DNA of 8,410 bases from Bacteroidales bacterium (GTDB lineage Bacteria; Bacteroidota; Bacteroidia; Bacteroidales; JAADJA01), in assembly GCA_021107975.1 (NCBI GenBank), contig JAIORT010000920.1, positions 1 to 8,410 of the forward strand. The letters are read 5' to 3'. A program made the translations under genes and the position numbers. How positions within the stretch are numbered: position 1 is the first letter of the stretch; every line of letters starts with the position of its first letter. This document shows positions 1 to 6,882 of the stretch, in pieces. The notes under the pieces are model-generated. The model did not search any database. It was not told where the DNA came from and was given only the letters and a program-made list of their open reading frames with translations.

Positions 1-39
1 TATAACGACTATCTCCCCTCAATATATTCCTCTTCATGA
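1..39 (+). CDS. possible 3' end of an upstream gene (partial)
   Basis: Frame 1 from the window edge reads YNDYLPSIYSSS and stops at TGA (37-39), eight bases before a strong terminator hairpin. That layout is typical of the last codons of a gene running in from the left. Only twelve residues are visible, so no function can be given. Frame 2 stays open through the hairpin, which is unlikely for a real gene end, and frame 3 stops at once. The call rests mainly on position relative to the terminator. Confidence 0.3.
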   Translation, partial: YNDYLPSIYSSS

Positions 40-46
40 TCATTTT

Positions 47-78
47 CCCCCCGATATTCAATCGGGGGGTTTTTTATT
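47..78 (+). terminator. rho-independent terminator of the upstream gene
   Basis: A perfect 9-bp stem, CCCCCCGAT (47-55) with ATCGGGGGG (61-69), closes a 5-base loop and is followed at once by six T (70-75). The T-tract is only on the plus-strand side, since the other flank reads GAAAATG on the minus strand, so it ends a rightward transcript from outside the window. Confidence 0.9.
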
Positions 79-98
79 GTCTAACCTTAATAATTCAT

Positions 99-250
99 CA
101 CGCAAAGACGCAGAGACGTAATCCCGCACGTGCGGGATGAATTGAAACAATTTAATGCCTTCAATACTTTTTTTATAATGAAATTGAATGTTTTAAATAC
201 TTATTGCTAATTTACTTATTCTTTGCGGCTTAGCGGCTTTGCGAGAGATT
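99..250. repeat. intergenic repeat element with imperfect inverted ends
   Basis: The left arm CGCAAAGACGCAGAGACG (101-118) and the reverse complement of the right arm (about 220-246, beginning CGCAAAGCCGCTAAGCCG) agree at 14 of 18 positions, so the segment is bounded by outward-matching inverted repeats about 100 bases apart. The interior is AT-rich with no coding potential apart from a GC-rich palindrome next to the left arm. CGCAAAGACGC-type motifs are, from general knowledge, a recurrent intergenic repeat in Bacteroidota and some other phyla. No transposase is present. It could be a MITE-like or REP-like element; its mobility is an inference. Confidence 0.6.
121..138. repeat. perfect 18-bp GC-rich palindrome
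   Basis: ATCCCGCACGTGCGGGAT equals its own reverse complement. It sits directly beside the left arm of the surrounding repeat element in otherwise AT-rich DNA. It could extrude as a cruciform, form a tight RNA hairpin, or act as a dyad binding site. No T-tract follows on either strand, so it is not a simple terminator. Confidence 0.8.
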
Positions 251-272
251 TTATGAATAATGCAGGCTAAAA

Positions 273-415
273 CTATAAATGAAAATTTTCGATAATTTGC
301 ATGATTTCTTTAATTGAAATGCTTTCTTTCTCGGACTTATTATGGAAGGATATTTTTTTGCAAGACGCTTAAGCTCTTTATCAAACGTTCGAGTAGATAA
401 TATTTTATAATTCAT
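273..415 (-). pseudogene. RelE/YafQ-like toxin, internally deleted and frameshifted
   Basis: The ATG (415-413) overlaps the end of the antitoxin gene by 11 bases, the usual arrangement for toxin-antitoxin pairs. The first 24 residues, MNYKILSTRTFDKELKRLAK followed by KYPS, match the N-terminal helix of RelE/YafQ-type mRNA interferases. Read on in the same frame, the ORF becomes unlike a toxin and ends at 251 (54 residues). In a second frame, from about 343 to the TAG at 273-275, the sequence reads NKSEKESISIKEIMQIIENF then HL, which resembles the C-terminal tail (DKSEKExIS.KE pattern) of Bacteroidota toxins of this family. The start and end are therefore both present, but the middle, with the beta-sheet and catalytic residues, is missing. 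Usual length is about 85-105 residues, so roughly half has gone. The product should be inactive. Family assignment is from memory of the motifs. Confidence 0.72.
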
Positions 416-638
416 TGATCAGGTCATCAATTGTTTTAAGCTTAATTTTGCCTTGTTTATGTAATTCTACTTCGTGTAAAGCATCTTTTATACTTTGCAA
501 AATCTCAGTTTTAGTAGGTTCTTGATATTCGCCCTTCTCAATACTTTTAAAATATTGTTTCATCTTTTCCCAATCTTGAATGGGAACATAAACACCAGTT
601 GTATTTCCTTTATTATCTGTTAAATATTGTAAATTCAT
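405..638 (-). CDS. type II antitoxin of a RelE-like toxin-antitoxin pair
   Basis: This 77-residue protein begins MNLQYLTDNKGNTTGVYVPI, a pattern seen in small Bacteroidota antitoxins with a Phd/YefM- or addiction-module-like N-terminal half. An amphipathic, lysine- and glutamate-rich C-terminal half (about residues 40-77, ending TIDDLINEL) fits the toxin-wrapping segment of such proteins. Antitoxins of this kind normally bind their own promoter and neutralise the toxin. The next gene starts inside its last codons, as expected for translational coupling, but that toxin is broken, so this gene is effectively orphaned. Its own frame shows no damage. There is no Shine-Dalgarno sequence before the ATG, and the start is set by the conserved N-terminal motif. 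The exact antitoxin subfamily is uncertain. Confidence 0.75.
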   Translation of the reverse strand: MNLQYLTDNKGNTTGVYVPIQDWEKMKQYFKSIEKGEYQEPTKTEILQSIKDALHEVELHKQGKIKLKTIDDLINEL

Positions 639-692
639 TATCTTAATATCTTATTTCATTTGTTAAGAAAACTCTAATTTTAAGCCTATTTG

Positions 693-700
693 CAAAAATA
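693..700 (-). promoter_or_regulatory. candidate -7 element for the antitoxin gene
   Basis: The minus strand reads TATTTTTG here, a match to the Bacteroidota -7 consensus TAnnTTTG, 55 bases before the antitoxin ATG. No good TTTG -33 element was found at the expected distance. The region is AT-rich, so chance matches are possible. Confidence 0.3.
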
Positions 701-718
701 ACAAAATTTAAGATTAAT

Positions 719-726
719 TACCTTTG
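719..726 (+). promoter_or_regulatory. candidate -7 element for the helicase-nuclease gene
   Basis: TACCTTTG matches the Bacteroidota TAnnTTTG -7 consensus and lies 59 bases before the ATG at 786, giving a leader of about 50 bases. A TTTG at 689-692 is 26 bases upstream, longer than the usual spacing of about 20, so only the -7 half is well supported. Confidence 0.45.
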
Positions 727-785
727 TAACCGTTTTATAAAACCGAACTTAGTTTACAATAATATTTCAGTATCAAATTTATTTA

Positions 786-3700
786 ATGAACTTTACGGTT
801 TACAAATCTTCGGCAGGATCGGGCAAAACCTATACATTAGTAAGGGAATACCTGAAGCTGGTTCTTACAGAGCCACATAAGTTCAGGCATATTCTGGCAA
901 TTACTTTTACTAACAAGGCTGCTAATGAGATGAAACAACGAATAATAAACAGCCTTAAAGAGATTTCTGATTTCAGCTCCTTTTCAGGATCAATTGCTGT
1001 TAAATTCATGTTGCCGGAGCTTGAAAAAGAAACCGGACTTGACAGGAACAGCATCTCAGAAAATGCAGGGAAAGTACTGGAACTTATACTGCATAATTAT
1101 TCTGATTTTGCTATTTGTACCATCGACAGCTTTGTACATCGTATCATTCGCAGCTTTGCTTTTGATTTGCATCTGCCTCTGAACTTCGAGGTTGAAGTGG
1201 ACACGGATGATTTGATTGCCAAAGTCATTGACATTCTTATAAGTAATGTGGGCACAGATGAGAAATTAACCCGAATGCTTATTAATTTCACCCAATCGAA
1301 AACCGATGACGAAAAAAGCTGGCACATCGAAAATGACCTCACTGAAATTGCTAAAATCCTTACTAAAGAAGATGGGCAAATCCATATTGAAAAGCTTAAA
1401 AAACTCAATCTGGATGATTTCTCTCAAATTAACCGGCAAGTCAACACGATTATTCGCAGATTTGAAAATACACTGACAGATTATGCAAAAGATGCTGACA
1501 ATTTAATAAAATCAAAGGGAATTCCGCATCAGGCATTTTACAGGGGAGGTTCAGGTATTTGTAAGTATTTCGAATATCTTGTAAATAAGAGGTTCGATAA
1601 AGTACTTCCAAACAGTTATGTTATAAAAACCATTAAGGAGGATAAATGGTATTCGGGAAAGGCAAATACTAACGAAAAAGCTGCTATTGATGAAATTAAA
1701 GAAAACATCAGGTTGGCTTATGAAAGAATTACAGAGTATATCGATAAGCATTACCCGAAGTATGTAATCCTGAATGAAATAAGAAAGAATCTTTATCCTG
1801 TCGCAGTCCTGAATGAAATTGAAAAAGTGATGGATGATTATAAATCGGAAAATAACATTGTTCTTATTTCCGAATTTAATAAACGAATTGCAGATATAGT
1901 CCTTAACGAACCGGTTCCGTTTATTTATGAAAGATTAGGAGAAAAATACAAGCATTTTCTAATTGATGAATTCCAGGATACATCTGTGTTGCAATGGCTG
2001 AACCTGTTACCGTTGATTGATAACTCCCTGTCTGAAGGTAATTTCAATATGGTTGTCGGTGATGGCAAACAGGCGATCTACAGGTGGCGAAGCGGAGAAG
2101 TTGAGCAATTTGCTAAGCTTCCAAAAATTTATAAAAAGAAAAATGACCCGGTGCTTATTCAAAGAGAACAGAGCCTGGAAAGAAATTATCAGCCCGAAGT
2201 GCTTGAGCATAATTACAGGTCGAAAGCGGAAATAGTTGATTTTAATAATGATTTTTTTGCCGAAATTTCAGAAATCCTGCCGGAAGGATACCGTTTAATT
2301 TATTCTGATCTCAAACAAAAGTTCGATAAAGAAAATACCGGTGGATTTGTGCAAATTGAATTTCCGGGAAAGAATAATGAGGAACTAACATTTGCAGATT
2401 TTAACCTGCAACGCATTAAGGAAACAATAGATGATTTGCAGGCAGATGAATTCAATTTGAAAGATATTGCCATATTATGCAGAAGTAATAAAAACGCGAG
2501 CCTGATTGCGGGGTATTTATTGGAAAATGATATTAACGTGGTATCTTCCGAATCATTGCTGCTGAGTAATTCTGCCCAGGTGAAATTTCTTATCGCTGTA
2601 ATTAAAGCCATGTTCGATCCTTATGACAGAATTGCAAAAACCGGGGTAATATCATATTTAACTCTAAAGGGAATTTTGCAAGGTAAATTACACGAAAATT
2701 TGAAAGGCTTTGGAATTTATAAAAATAAAAATGACGCATCCGGTTCAAATGAAAACAGATTCTATAAAGTACTATCTGAATATAATTTCAATCTTAATAA
2801 GATAAAATTATTAAACCTGCCAATTTATGACCTGTGTGAAGAATTAATAAGGATTTTTAATCTGAACAGGAAAGTCAATCCATATATACAGTTCTTCCTT
2901 GATGCCGTTTTGAAATTGTCAACTGATCAGTCTCCTGAATTACAAGACTTCTTTGATTGGTGGGAAGAGAAAAAGGATAAGCTGTCAATAGTTGTCCCTG
3001 AAGGAATTAATGCCATAAGGGTGATGACTATCCATAAAGCTAAAGGGCTTGAATTCCCGGTTGTTATTTATCCTTTTGCTACTGATAAGCATAAAAAAAC
3101 AAAGGATAAATTGTGGATTGATTTTGAAAATAAAGAAATTCCCAAACTAAAAACGGCTCTTGTTAATGCAAACAAAATCCTTGAAAAAACCGGATACAGT
3201 GCTCAATATATTGAGGAAGACCAAAAATCGTTATTAGACCTTGTTAATTTACTTTATGTAGTTATGACCCGCCCTACCGACAGGCTTTATATATTTTCTG
3301 CACAACCTCCCGAAAAAGATGATGCTATTGAATCAGTTCCGAAGTTTTTAAAGTATTATTTTAAAATCAGGGATGTTTGGGAAAATGATAAAACTTTATA
3401 CACTTTTGGAGAGAAAAAGAAATATAAAAGCAAAGCCGCAGAGGAAGGATCAGACTTTACATTAAACCGGTTAATTTCGAGTGAATGGAAGAACAGGATG
3501 CTGTTGAGCTTGCAGGCTCCGGAGCATTGGGAAGTAGAAGACCCGGATAAAAAACAAGAATGGGGAAATCTCATTCATCTTATATTATCCAAAATCCGAA
3601 CTTTTGAAGATGTTGATACCGTAATGGATAGCCTGTACTTTGAGGGAGTTGTTGATACTGACGAAAAAATTAAAATAGCCGAAAGGATTAAAAGATTTCT

Positions 3701-3977
3701 TTCCAATCCTGAAGTGAAGAAGTATTTTGAAAAAGGTTTGACAATAAAAACCGAATCGGAAATTTTACTGCCCGATGGCAAAACCTACCGCCCCGACCGC
3801 CTGATAATATATGATGATTCTGTTACGGTAATCGACTTTAAAACAGGTAAGCCCGAAGCAAAGCACAAAGAGCAGGTTAGGTTTTATAAAAAAATTGTAA
3901 AACAATTAGGTTATGTTAAAGTACAGGGAGTTTTATTATACTTTGATGAGCAGGAGCCTGTTGTCATGGTTGAGTAA
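786..3977 (+). CDS. AddA/RecB-type UvrD-family helicase with C-terminal PD-(D/E)XK nuclease
   Basis: A superfamily 1A DNA helicase-nuclease of 1063 residues, expected in the cytoplasm in processing of double-strand DNA ends for recombination. The motifs are complete: Walker A SSAGSGKT (8-15), ITFTNKAANEM (39-49), TIDSF (112-116), Walker B DEFQD (394-398), GDGKQ (425-429), NYRS (476-479), VMTIHKAKGLEFP (746-758) and TRPTDRL (828-834). The C-terminal RecB-like nuclease keeps G927 and H931 (GNLIH), D1004 (RPDR), D1017 and K1019 (IDFK), and Q1030...Y1034. Both activities therefore look intact. AddA of Bacillus subtilis is somewhat longer (about 1230), so this fits the shorter Bacteroidota form. 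The partner AddB is not next to it in this window. The ATG at 786 is chosen because the Walker A motif follows at the usual distance; there is no Shine-Dalgarno sequence. A solo RecB-like enzyme is the alternative to AddA. Confidence 0.93.
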   Translation: MNFTVYKSSAGSGKTYTLVREYLKLVLTEPHKFRHILAITFTNKAANEMKQRIINSLKEISDFSSFSGSIAVKFMLPELEKETGLDRNSISENAGKVLELILHNYSDFAICTIDSFVHRIIRSFAFDLHLPLNFEVEVDTDDLIAKVIDILISNVGTDEKLTRMLINFTQSKTDDEKSWHIENDLTEIAKILTKEDGQIHIEKLKKLNLDDFSQINRQVNTIIRRFENTLTDYAKDADNLIKSKGIPHQAFYRGGSGICKYFEYLVNKRFDKVLPNSYVIKTIKEDKWYSGKANTNEKAAIDEIKENIRLAYERITEYIDKHYPKYVILNEIRKNLYPVAVLNEIEKVMDDYKSENNIVLISEFNKRIADIVLNEPVPFIYERLGEKYKHFLIDEFQDTSVLQWLNLLPLIDNSLSEGNFNMVVGDGKQAIYRWRSGEVEQFAKLPKIYKKKNDPVLIQREQSLERNYQPEVLEHNYRSKAEIVDFNNDFFAEISEILPEGYRLIYSDLKQKFDKENTGGFVQIEFPGKNNEELTFADFNLQRIKETIDDLQADEFNLKDIAILCRSNKNASLIAGYLLENDINVVSSESLLLSNSAQVKFLIAVIKAMFDPYDRIAKTGVISYLTLKGILQGKLHENLKGFGIYKNKNDASGSNENRFYKVLSEYNFNLNKIKLLNLPIYDLCEELIRIFNLNRKVNPYIQFFLDAVLKLSTDQSPELQDFFDWWEEKKDKLSIVVPEGINAIRVMTIHKAKGLEFPVVIYPFATDKHKKTKDKLWIDFENKEIPKLKTALVNANKILEKTGYSAQYIEEDQKSLLDLVNLLYVVMTRPTDRLYIFSAQPPEKDDAIESVPKFLKYYFKIRDVWENDKTLYTFGEKKKYKSKAAEEGSDFTLNRLISSEWKNRMLLSLQAPEHWEVEDPDKKQEWGNLIHLILSKIRTFEDVDTVMDSLYFEGVVDTDEKIKIAERIKRFLSNPEVKKYFEKGLTIKTESEILLPDGKTYRPDRLIIYDDSVTVIDFKTGKPEAKHKEQVRFYKKIVKQLGYVKVQGVLLYFDEQEPVVMVE

Positions 3978-4014
3978 CAAATCATTTAATAATTATAAAA
4001 TCGCCTTTTAATAT

Positions 4015-4022
4015 TAAATTTG
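4015..4022 (+). promoter_or_regulatory. candidate -7 element for the DUF4421-type gene
   Basis: TAAATTTG matches TAnnTTTG and lies 21 bases before the ATG at 4043, so this gene may have its own short-leader promoter and not depend on read-through from the helicase gene. No clear -33 TTTG was seen. Confidence 0.35.
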
Positions 4023-4042
4023 CTACCGCATATTATTATGTT

Positions 4043-5053
4043 ATGATACGGCTTCTGTTTCTATTATTTATATTTATTTTCCTTATTGATTTATTATATG
4101 GTCAGCCTGCAGTAAAAGAAAATTGCGATACCGCTTATATAAAAGACCTGTCCGATAAACTTTCATTAAGATTATACGGTGTAATTAAGTTTAACAAGTT
4201 CAGAATTTATGATAATGATTCTGATCATTCACTTTGTTATTCACCCAATAGTAATCTTAACCTGGGAATCGGGGTAAATTACAAATGGATCGGTCTTGGT
4301 CTGGCATTTAATTTTCCTTTTGTGAACAATGATGATGATATTTATGGAAAAACAAAAAGGTTTGATGCCCAGACCAATATTTTTACCCGCCGGCTGGCAA
4401 TAGATGTTTACCTTCAGTATTATCAAGGATTTTATATTGAAAATCCCGATTCGTACCAAAACGACTGGACAGAAGGTATGCCATATCCTCAGCGCCCTGA
4501 TATAGTTACTGCAACAATTGGTGGAAGCTGTATATATGCTTTTAATTACAAAAAATACTCTGCAAAAGCAGCCTTTGTGCAAACGGAATTACAAAAGAAA
4601 AGCGCCGGTTCATTCCTGCTTGGCGGGTTTTTTTCATTGTTCGGGATAACAGGAGATTCCTCTCTGATACCTTATGAACTGAAAGAGGTCTATAGCCCTG
4701 ACCTTTTTTTTAAACATGTTTCTGTAACAGGAATTGGTGTGGCTTTTGGTTATTCACATACTTTTGTTATGTGGAAGAAATTGTATCTGTCATTCACTTT
4801 GGTGCCGGGGATTTATGTTCAAAACTATAGTGCCCAATACGAAGATGATCAAGAACAGGAAACAGGGACTTTTATATCAGGCAGGTTTCTGGGTAGGATG
4901 GCGCTTGTTTATAATTCTAAAAAATCGTATGCCGGCATTACGGCAATTAATGATAGTTTTAGCGGAAACACCGGTGAAGGGCAAAAGAACAGACTGAATA
5001 TTGAAGTTGGAGTGGTGAGGATTTTTTATGGAAGACGGTTTTCAATTAAATAA
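4043..5053 (+). CDS. DUF4421-type outer-envelope beta-barrel protein
   Basis: A 336-residue protein with a hydrophobic signal peptide (about residues 1-20, likely cut after LLYG before QPAV). The mature part starts with a segment of the form DTAYIKDLSDKLSLRLYG followed by YSPNSNLNLGIGVNYKW, which I recognise as the DUF4421 family, found in Bacteroidota. The rest is a run of amphipathic beta strands rich in G, Y and F (for example around 75-95, 115-130, 155-185, 230-265 and 280-300, ending near RIFYGRRF), consistent with an outer-membrane barrel. No T9SS sorting domain or lipobox is seen. Function is unknown; membership is from memory and not from a profile search. The gene follows the helicase by 65 bases and ends inside the hairpin shared with the convergent gene. 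The start is in frame with the signal peptide; a nearer upstream ATG (4038) is out of frame. Confidence 0.8.
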   Translation: MIRLLFLLFIFIFLIDLLYGQPAVKENCDTAYIKDLSDKLSLRLYGVIKFNKFRIYDNDSDHSLCYSPNSNLNLGIGVNYKWIGLGLAFNFPFVNNDDDIYGKTKRFDAQTNIFTRRLAIDVYLQYYQGFYIENPDSYQNDWTEGMPYPQRPDIVTATIGGSCIYAFNYKKYSAKAAFVQTELQKKSAGSFLLGGFFSLFGITGDSSLIPYELKEVYSPDLFFKHVSVTGIGVAFGYSHTFVMWKKLYLSFTLVPGIYVQNYSAQYEDDQEQETGTFISGRFLGRMALVYNSKKSYAGITAINDSFSGNTGEGQKNRLNIEVGVVRIFYGRRFSIK

Positions 5054-5085
5054 AAAAGGCTATTGCTGGAATTGCAATAGCCTTT
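5052..5085. terminator. bidirectional terminator between convergent genes
   Basis: AAAGGCTATTGC (5055-5066) pairs perfectly with GCAATAGCCTTT (5074-5085) around a 7-base loop. On the minus strand the stem is followed by six T (complement of 5052-5057), so it ends the LamG gene, whose stop is at 5103-5105. On the plus strand it follows the TAA at 5051-5053 but the T-tract is short (TTTAT), so termination in that direction should be weaker. Confidence 0.88.
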
Positions 5086-5102
5086 ATAAAATTGATTAAT
5101 TT

Positions 5103-6062
5103 TTACCTTATTATTGAGATTTTTTCCTGAATTATTTCTGACCCGTTAATAAGTCTGAGGAAATATATTCCTTTATCTAAATCAAAAGCATTTAATTCTA
5201 CACTGTATTTAGTTCCCGGTTCAGTTACTTTATTATATAACTGCTTCACAATTTGTCCTTGAATATTTATTAATTCAACAGTAGTTTGTCCTTGATCCGA
5301 TACTTCGAAATCAATTTTTGCAATACCTGCTGTTGGATTAGGATAGATATTTATTGCAGTTTGGATAGTTGAAATTAAATCATCTGATTTAAAGTTTTCT
5401 TCATAGAATTCCTGATCAAAAAGTTTTATTTCTTCAACGCTTTCAAATTCCGGCATTTCATCTAAAACAGTTGAATTTTTATACCAATCACATGATCCTA
5501 TTTGATCGCCAAAGTAGAGTAACCATGGAACAACCCACTTTCTTACACAAATAGTATATTGAATATTCGGGTTCCAGAAGGATGTATGGCAAACAAGTAC
5601 TTTGTTATTCATCCAGCCACAACGTACATCCATAACATCAACCAGTACATCGTCGGTTGCACTACATTGGTTAGCATCTGTTACAGTAACTGAATATATG
5701 GTACTCACTTCAGGACATACATCTATACTTTCTGTTGTTTCTCCGTTGCTCCATAAATAAGTATAAGGCGGGGTGCCATCATATACATCTGCTGTTAATG
5801 TGGCACAAGCCATCGGATTATAGCCATAATAAACCATCTGGTCATCTCCTAAATCAACAACCGGACAATTAAATAAGGGAACTGTAGATGTAACCCATTC
5901 AGGAGCTGTACTTGTACCGCAACATTCGTAATAAACGCCCCCAAGCTGCCCATCGTAACCATTAGGGCCTGAATCATAAGCTGTCGTCCCACTACCCTGG
6001 TTAAATTTATAATAGGCTATAAGATTTGTTTCTAAGGATGGGTTAGGAAGTTCCCTGTGCAT
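5103..6062 (-). pseudogene. C-terminal part of a frameshifted LamG/T9SS-sorted surface protein
   Basis: This 319-residue frame is the continuation of the gene starting at 6634. From its first ATG it opens in the middle of a LamG fold (residues 1-65; LIAYYKFNQGSGTTAYDS), then has an SprB/PKD-like Ig repeat (about 66-143, with CATLTADVYDGTPPYTYLWS and YSVTVTDANQCSA), a Cys-rich motif (147-192), an acidic linker (193-235) and a type A T9SS sorting domain (237-319: INIYPNPTAG, then VELINIQGQIV and GIYFLRL). The last domain directs secretion through the T9SS and attachment at the cell surface. The frame has no signal peptide and no plausible initiation region, and the ATG codes for a residue inside a normal LamG sequence (DNMHREL), so it is unlikely to be an independent gene. 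The rest of the reading frame is undamaged, which suggests recent breakage, a clonal variant or an assembly error. Confidence 0.85.
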
Positions 6063-6634
6063 ATTGTCCAGTCAACATCCCAAATTCTTAATTCATCAAT
6101 AATACCATCATAAGGCTGTCTATAACAATACCATCTATTACCAATATTCATTTCACCAGCATCATTAACAACATCAAGAGATCCACTCAGAGAACCTGTG
6201 GCTTCCTCAATGCCGTCAATATAAACCCTTATGGTTGAACCATCCCATGTACCGGATAGATGGTGCCACTCATCTAAAGGTATAGGATTGGTTGTAGTAA
6301 CTTGTGTAAAACTTGTTCCATTGCCAAGGTGAAAAACTAAATATCCGGTACTATTAATATACATCCAATAAGCAATATCAGCACTACTCATACAATCTGT
6401 ATTTTCTTTAATAACAATATTCATGTTTCCCGGCAGTAATGACTCCAAATTGCACCATGCCTCGACTGTTAGTTTTGTGTTGCTGCTAACATCAATTCCA
6501 TAAACAGTAAATGTGTTTTTATTTATGCCTGAGCCTGTGCCTGGATAAAAACTCAGGGCATAATTCTGAGCAGAGACACTTAACGAAAATAATACAATTA
6601 AAAATGTCCAAAAAAGATAGTTAAATTTTTTCAT
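6032..6634 (-). pseudogene. N-terminal part of a frameshifted LamG/T9SS-sorted surface protein
   Basis: Two hundred residues. A signal peptide (about 1-22, MKKFNYLFWTFLIVLFSLSV then SAQ) leads into a LamG-like jellyroll (PF13385-type, about 23-188) with recognisable strands: NTKLTVEAWCNLE, PLDEWHHLSGTWDGSTIRVY and GIIDELRIWDVD. LamG domains bind carbohydrate or protein ligands on the outside of the cell. After DVDWT the frame runs into twelve unrelated residues and stops, while the expected continuation lies in the next frame (the fragment ending at 5103). Together they would make a protein of about 515-520 residues. The start at 6634 is fixed by the signal peptide; the leader is AT-rich with no Shine-Dalgarno sequence. 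Translation as it stands would give an exported partial jellyroll lacking its sorting domain. Confidence 0.85.
6060..6076 (-). other. frameshift junction in the LamG gene
   Basis: On the minus strand GTTGAC (6076-6071; residues VD in the first frame) runs straight into TGGACAATATG (6070-6060). The first frame gives RIWDVDWT and the second gives DNMHREL. LamG domains of this type usually have about seven residues between these two segments (RTxxEIQ-like), so about 19 bases, or any 3n+1, appear to be missing. There is no homopolymer at the junction. Confidence 0.75.
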
Positions 6635-6882
6635 AGTTACAGATATTAAATTAATAATAAATTTTTTTGTTCTTTAATTATATGTAAAATTATGCCATAA
6701 TTATATCTGACCTATAAACCTTTAATATATTAGGATAACGAGATGTTAGTTTTTGGGATTAAGTCTCAAAATAGGAAAATTGTTCATATCTTGGATGTTT
6801 AATAAAATGTGATTTTAATCAGCTTGTATTTTGGTATAATTTTACTTATGTTTGTATTTTTTTAAATCTAACCTTCGTAGAT
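6635..6882. other. divergent intergenic region between the LamG and SPOR-barrel genes
   Basis: This 248-base AT-rich region holds the promoters of both outward-facing genes. A small dyad, AATTATG (6688-6694) and CATAATT (6696-6702) around one base, lies 54-68 bases before the minus-strand ATG and overlaps a poor -7 match (TAATTTTA on the minus strand, 6692-6685). No ORF, RNA gene or riboswitch-like structure was recognised. Confidence 0.5.
6823..6854 (+). promoter_or_regulatory. candidate promoter of the barrel-SPOR gene
   Basis: TATGTTTG (6847-6854) matches the Bacteroidota -7 consensus TAnnTTTG. A CTTG (6823-6826), one base off the -33 TTTG, sits 20 bases upstream, close to the usual spacing. 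Transcription would begin near 6860, leaving a leader of about 20 bases before the ATG at 6883. This is the best-formed promoter in the window. Confidence 0.5.

Noticed and set aside
99..250. Start of a CRISPR array
   Set aside because: Only two related arms are present, in opposite orientation, with no regular spacing and no cas genes.
251..415. A continuous 54-residue minus-strand ORF starting at the toxin ATG
   Set aside because: Only the first ~24 residues look like a protein family. The remainder is low-quality sequence, and the toxin-like tail is in a different frame, so it was treated as a remnant and not a small gene.
1..785. A defence island or undescribed system built on the helicase-nuclease plus toxin-antitoxin genes
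   Set aside because: The helicase-nuclease is a recognisable AddA/RecB type with its own promoter, and the toxin-antitoxin locus is divergent and decayed. Proximity alone does not support a joint system.
2300..2611. Minus-strand ORFs of about 100 residues inside the helicase gene (also 1097-1408)
   Set aside because: They lie fully antisense to a gene with intact conserved motifs and have Ser/Leu/Phe-rich shadow composition.
4734..4997. 87-residue plus-strand ORF inside the DUF4421-type gene
   Set aside because: It overlaps the well-supported gene in another frame and its composition (Cys and Trp rich, no domain) is that of a shadow frame.
6032..6062. Programmed ribosomal frameshift joining the two LamG frames
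   Set aside because: There is no slippery heptamer or downstream pairing at the overlap, and a whole connecting segment typical of LamG is missing, which fits a deletion better.
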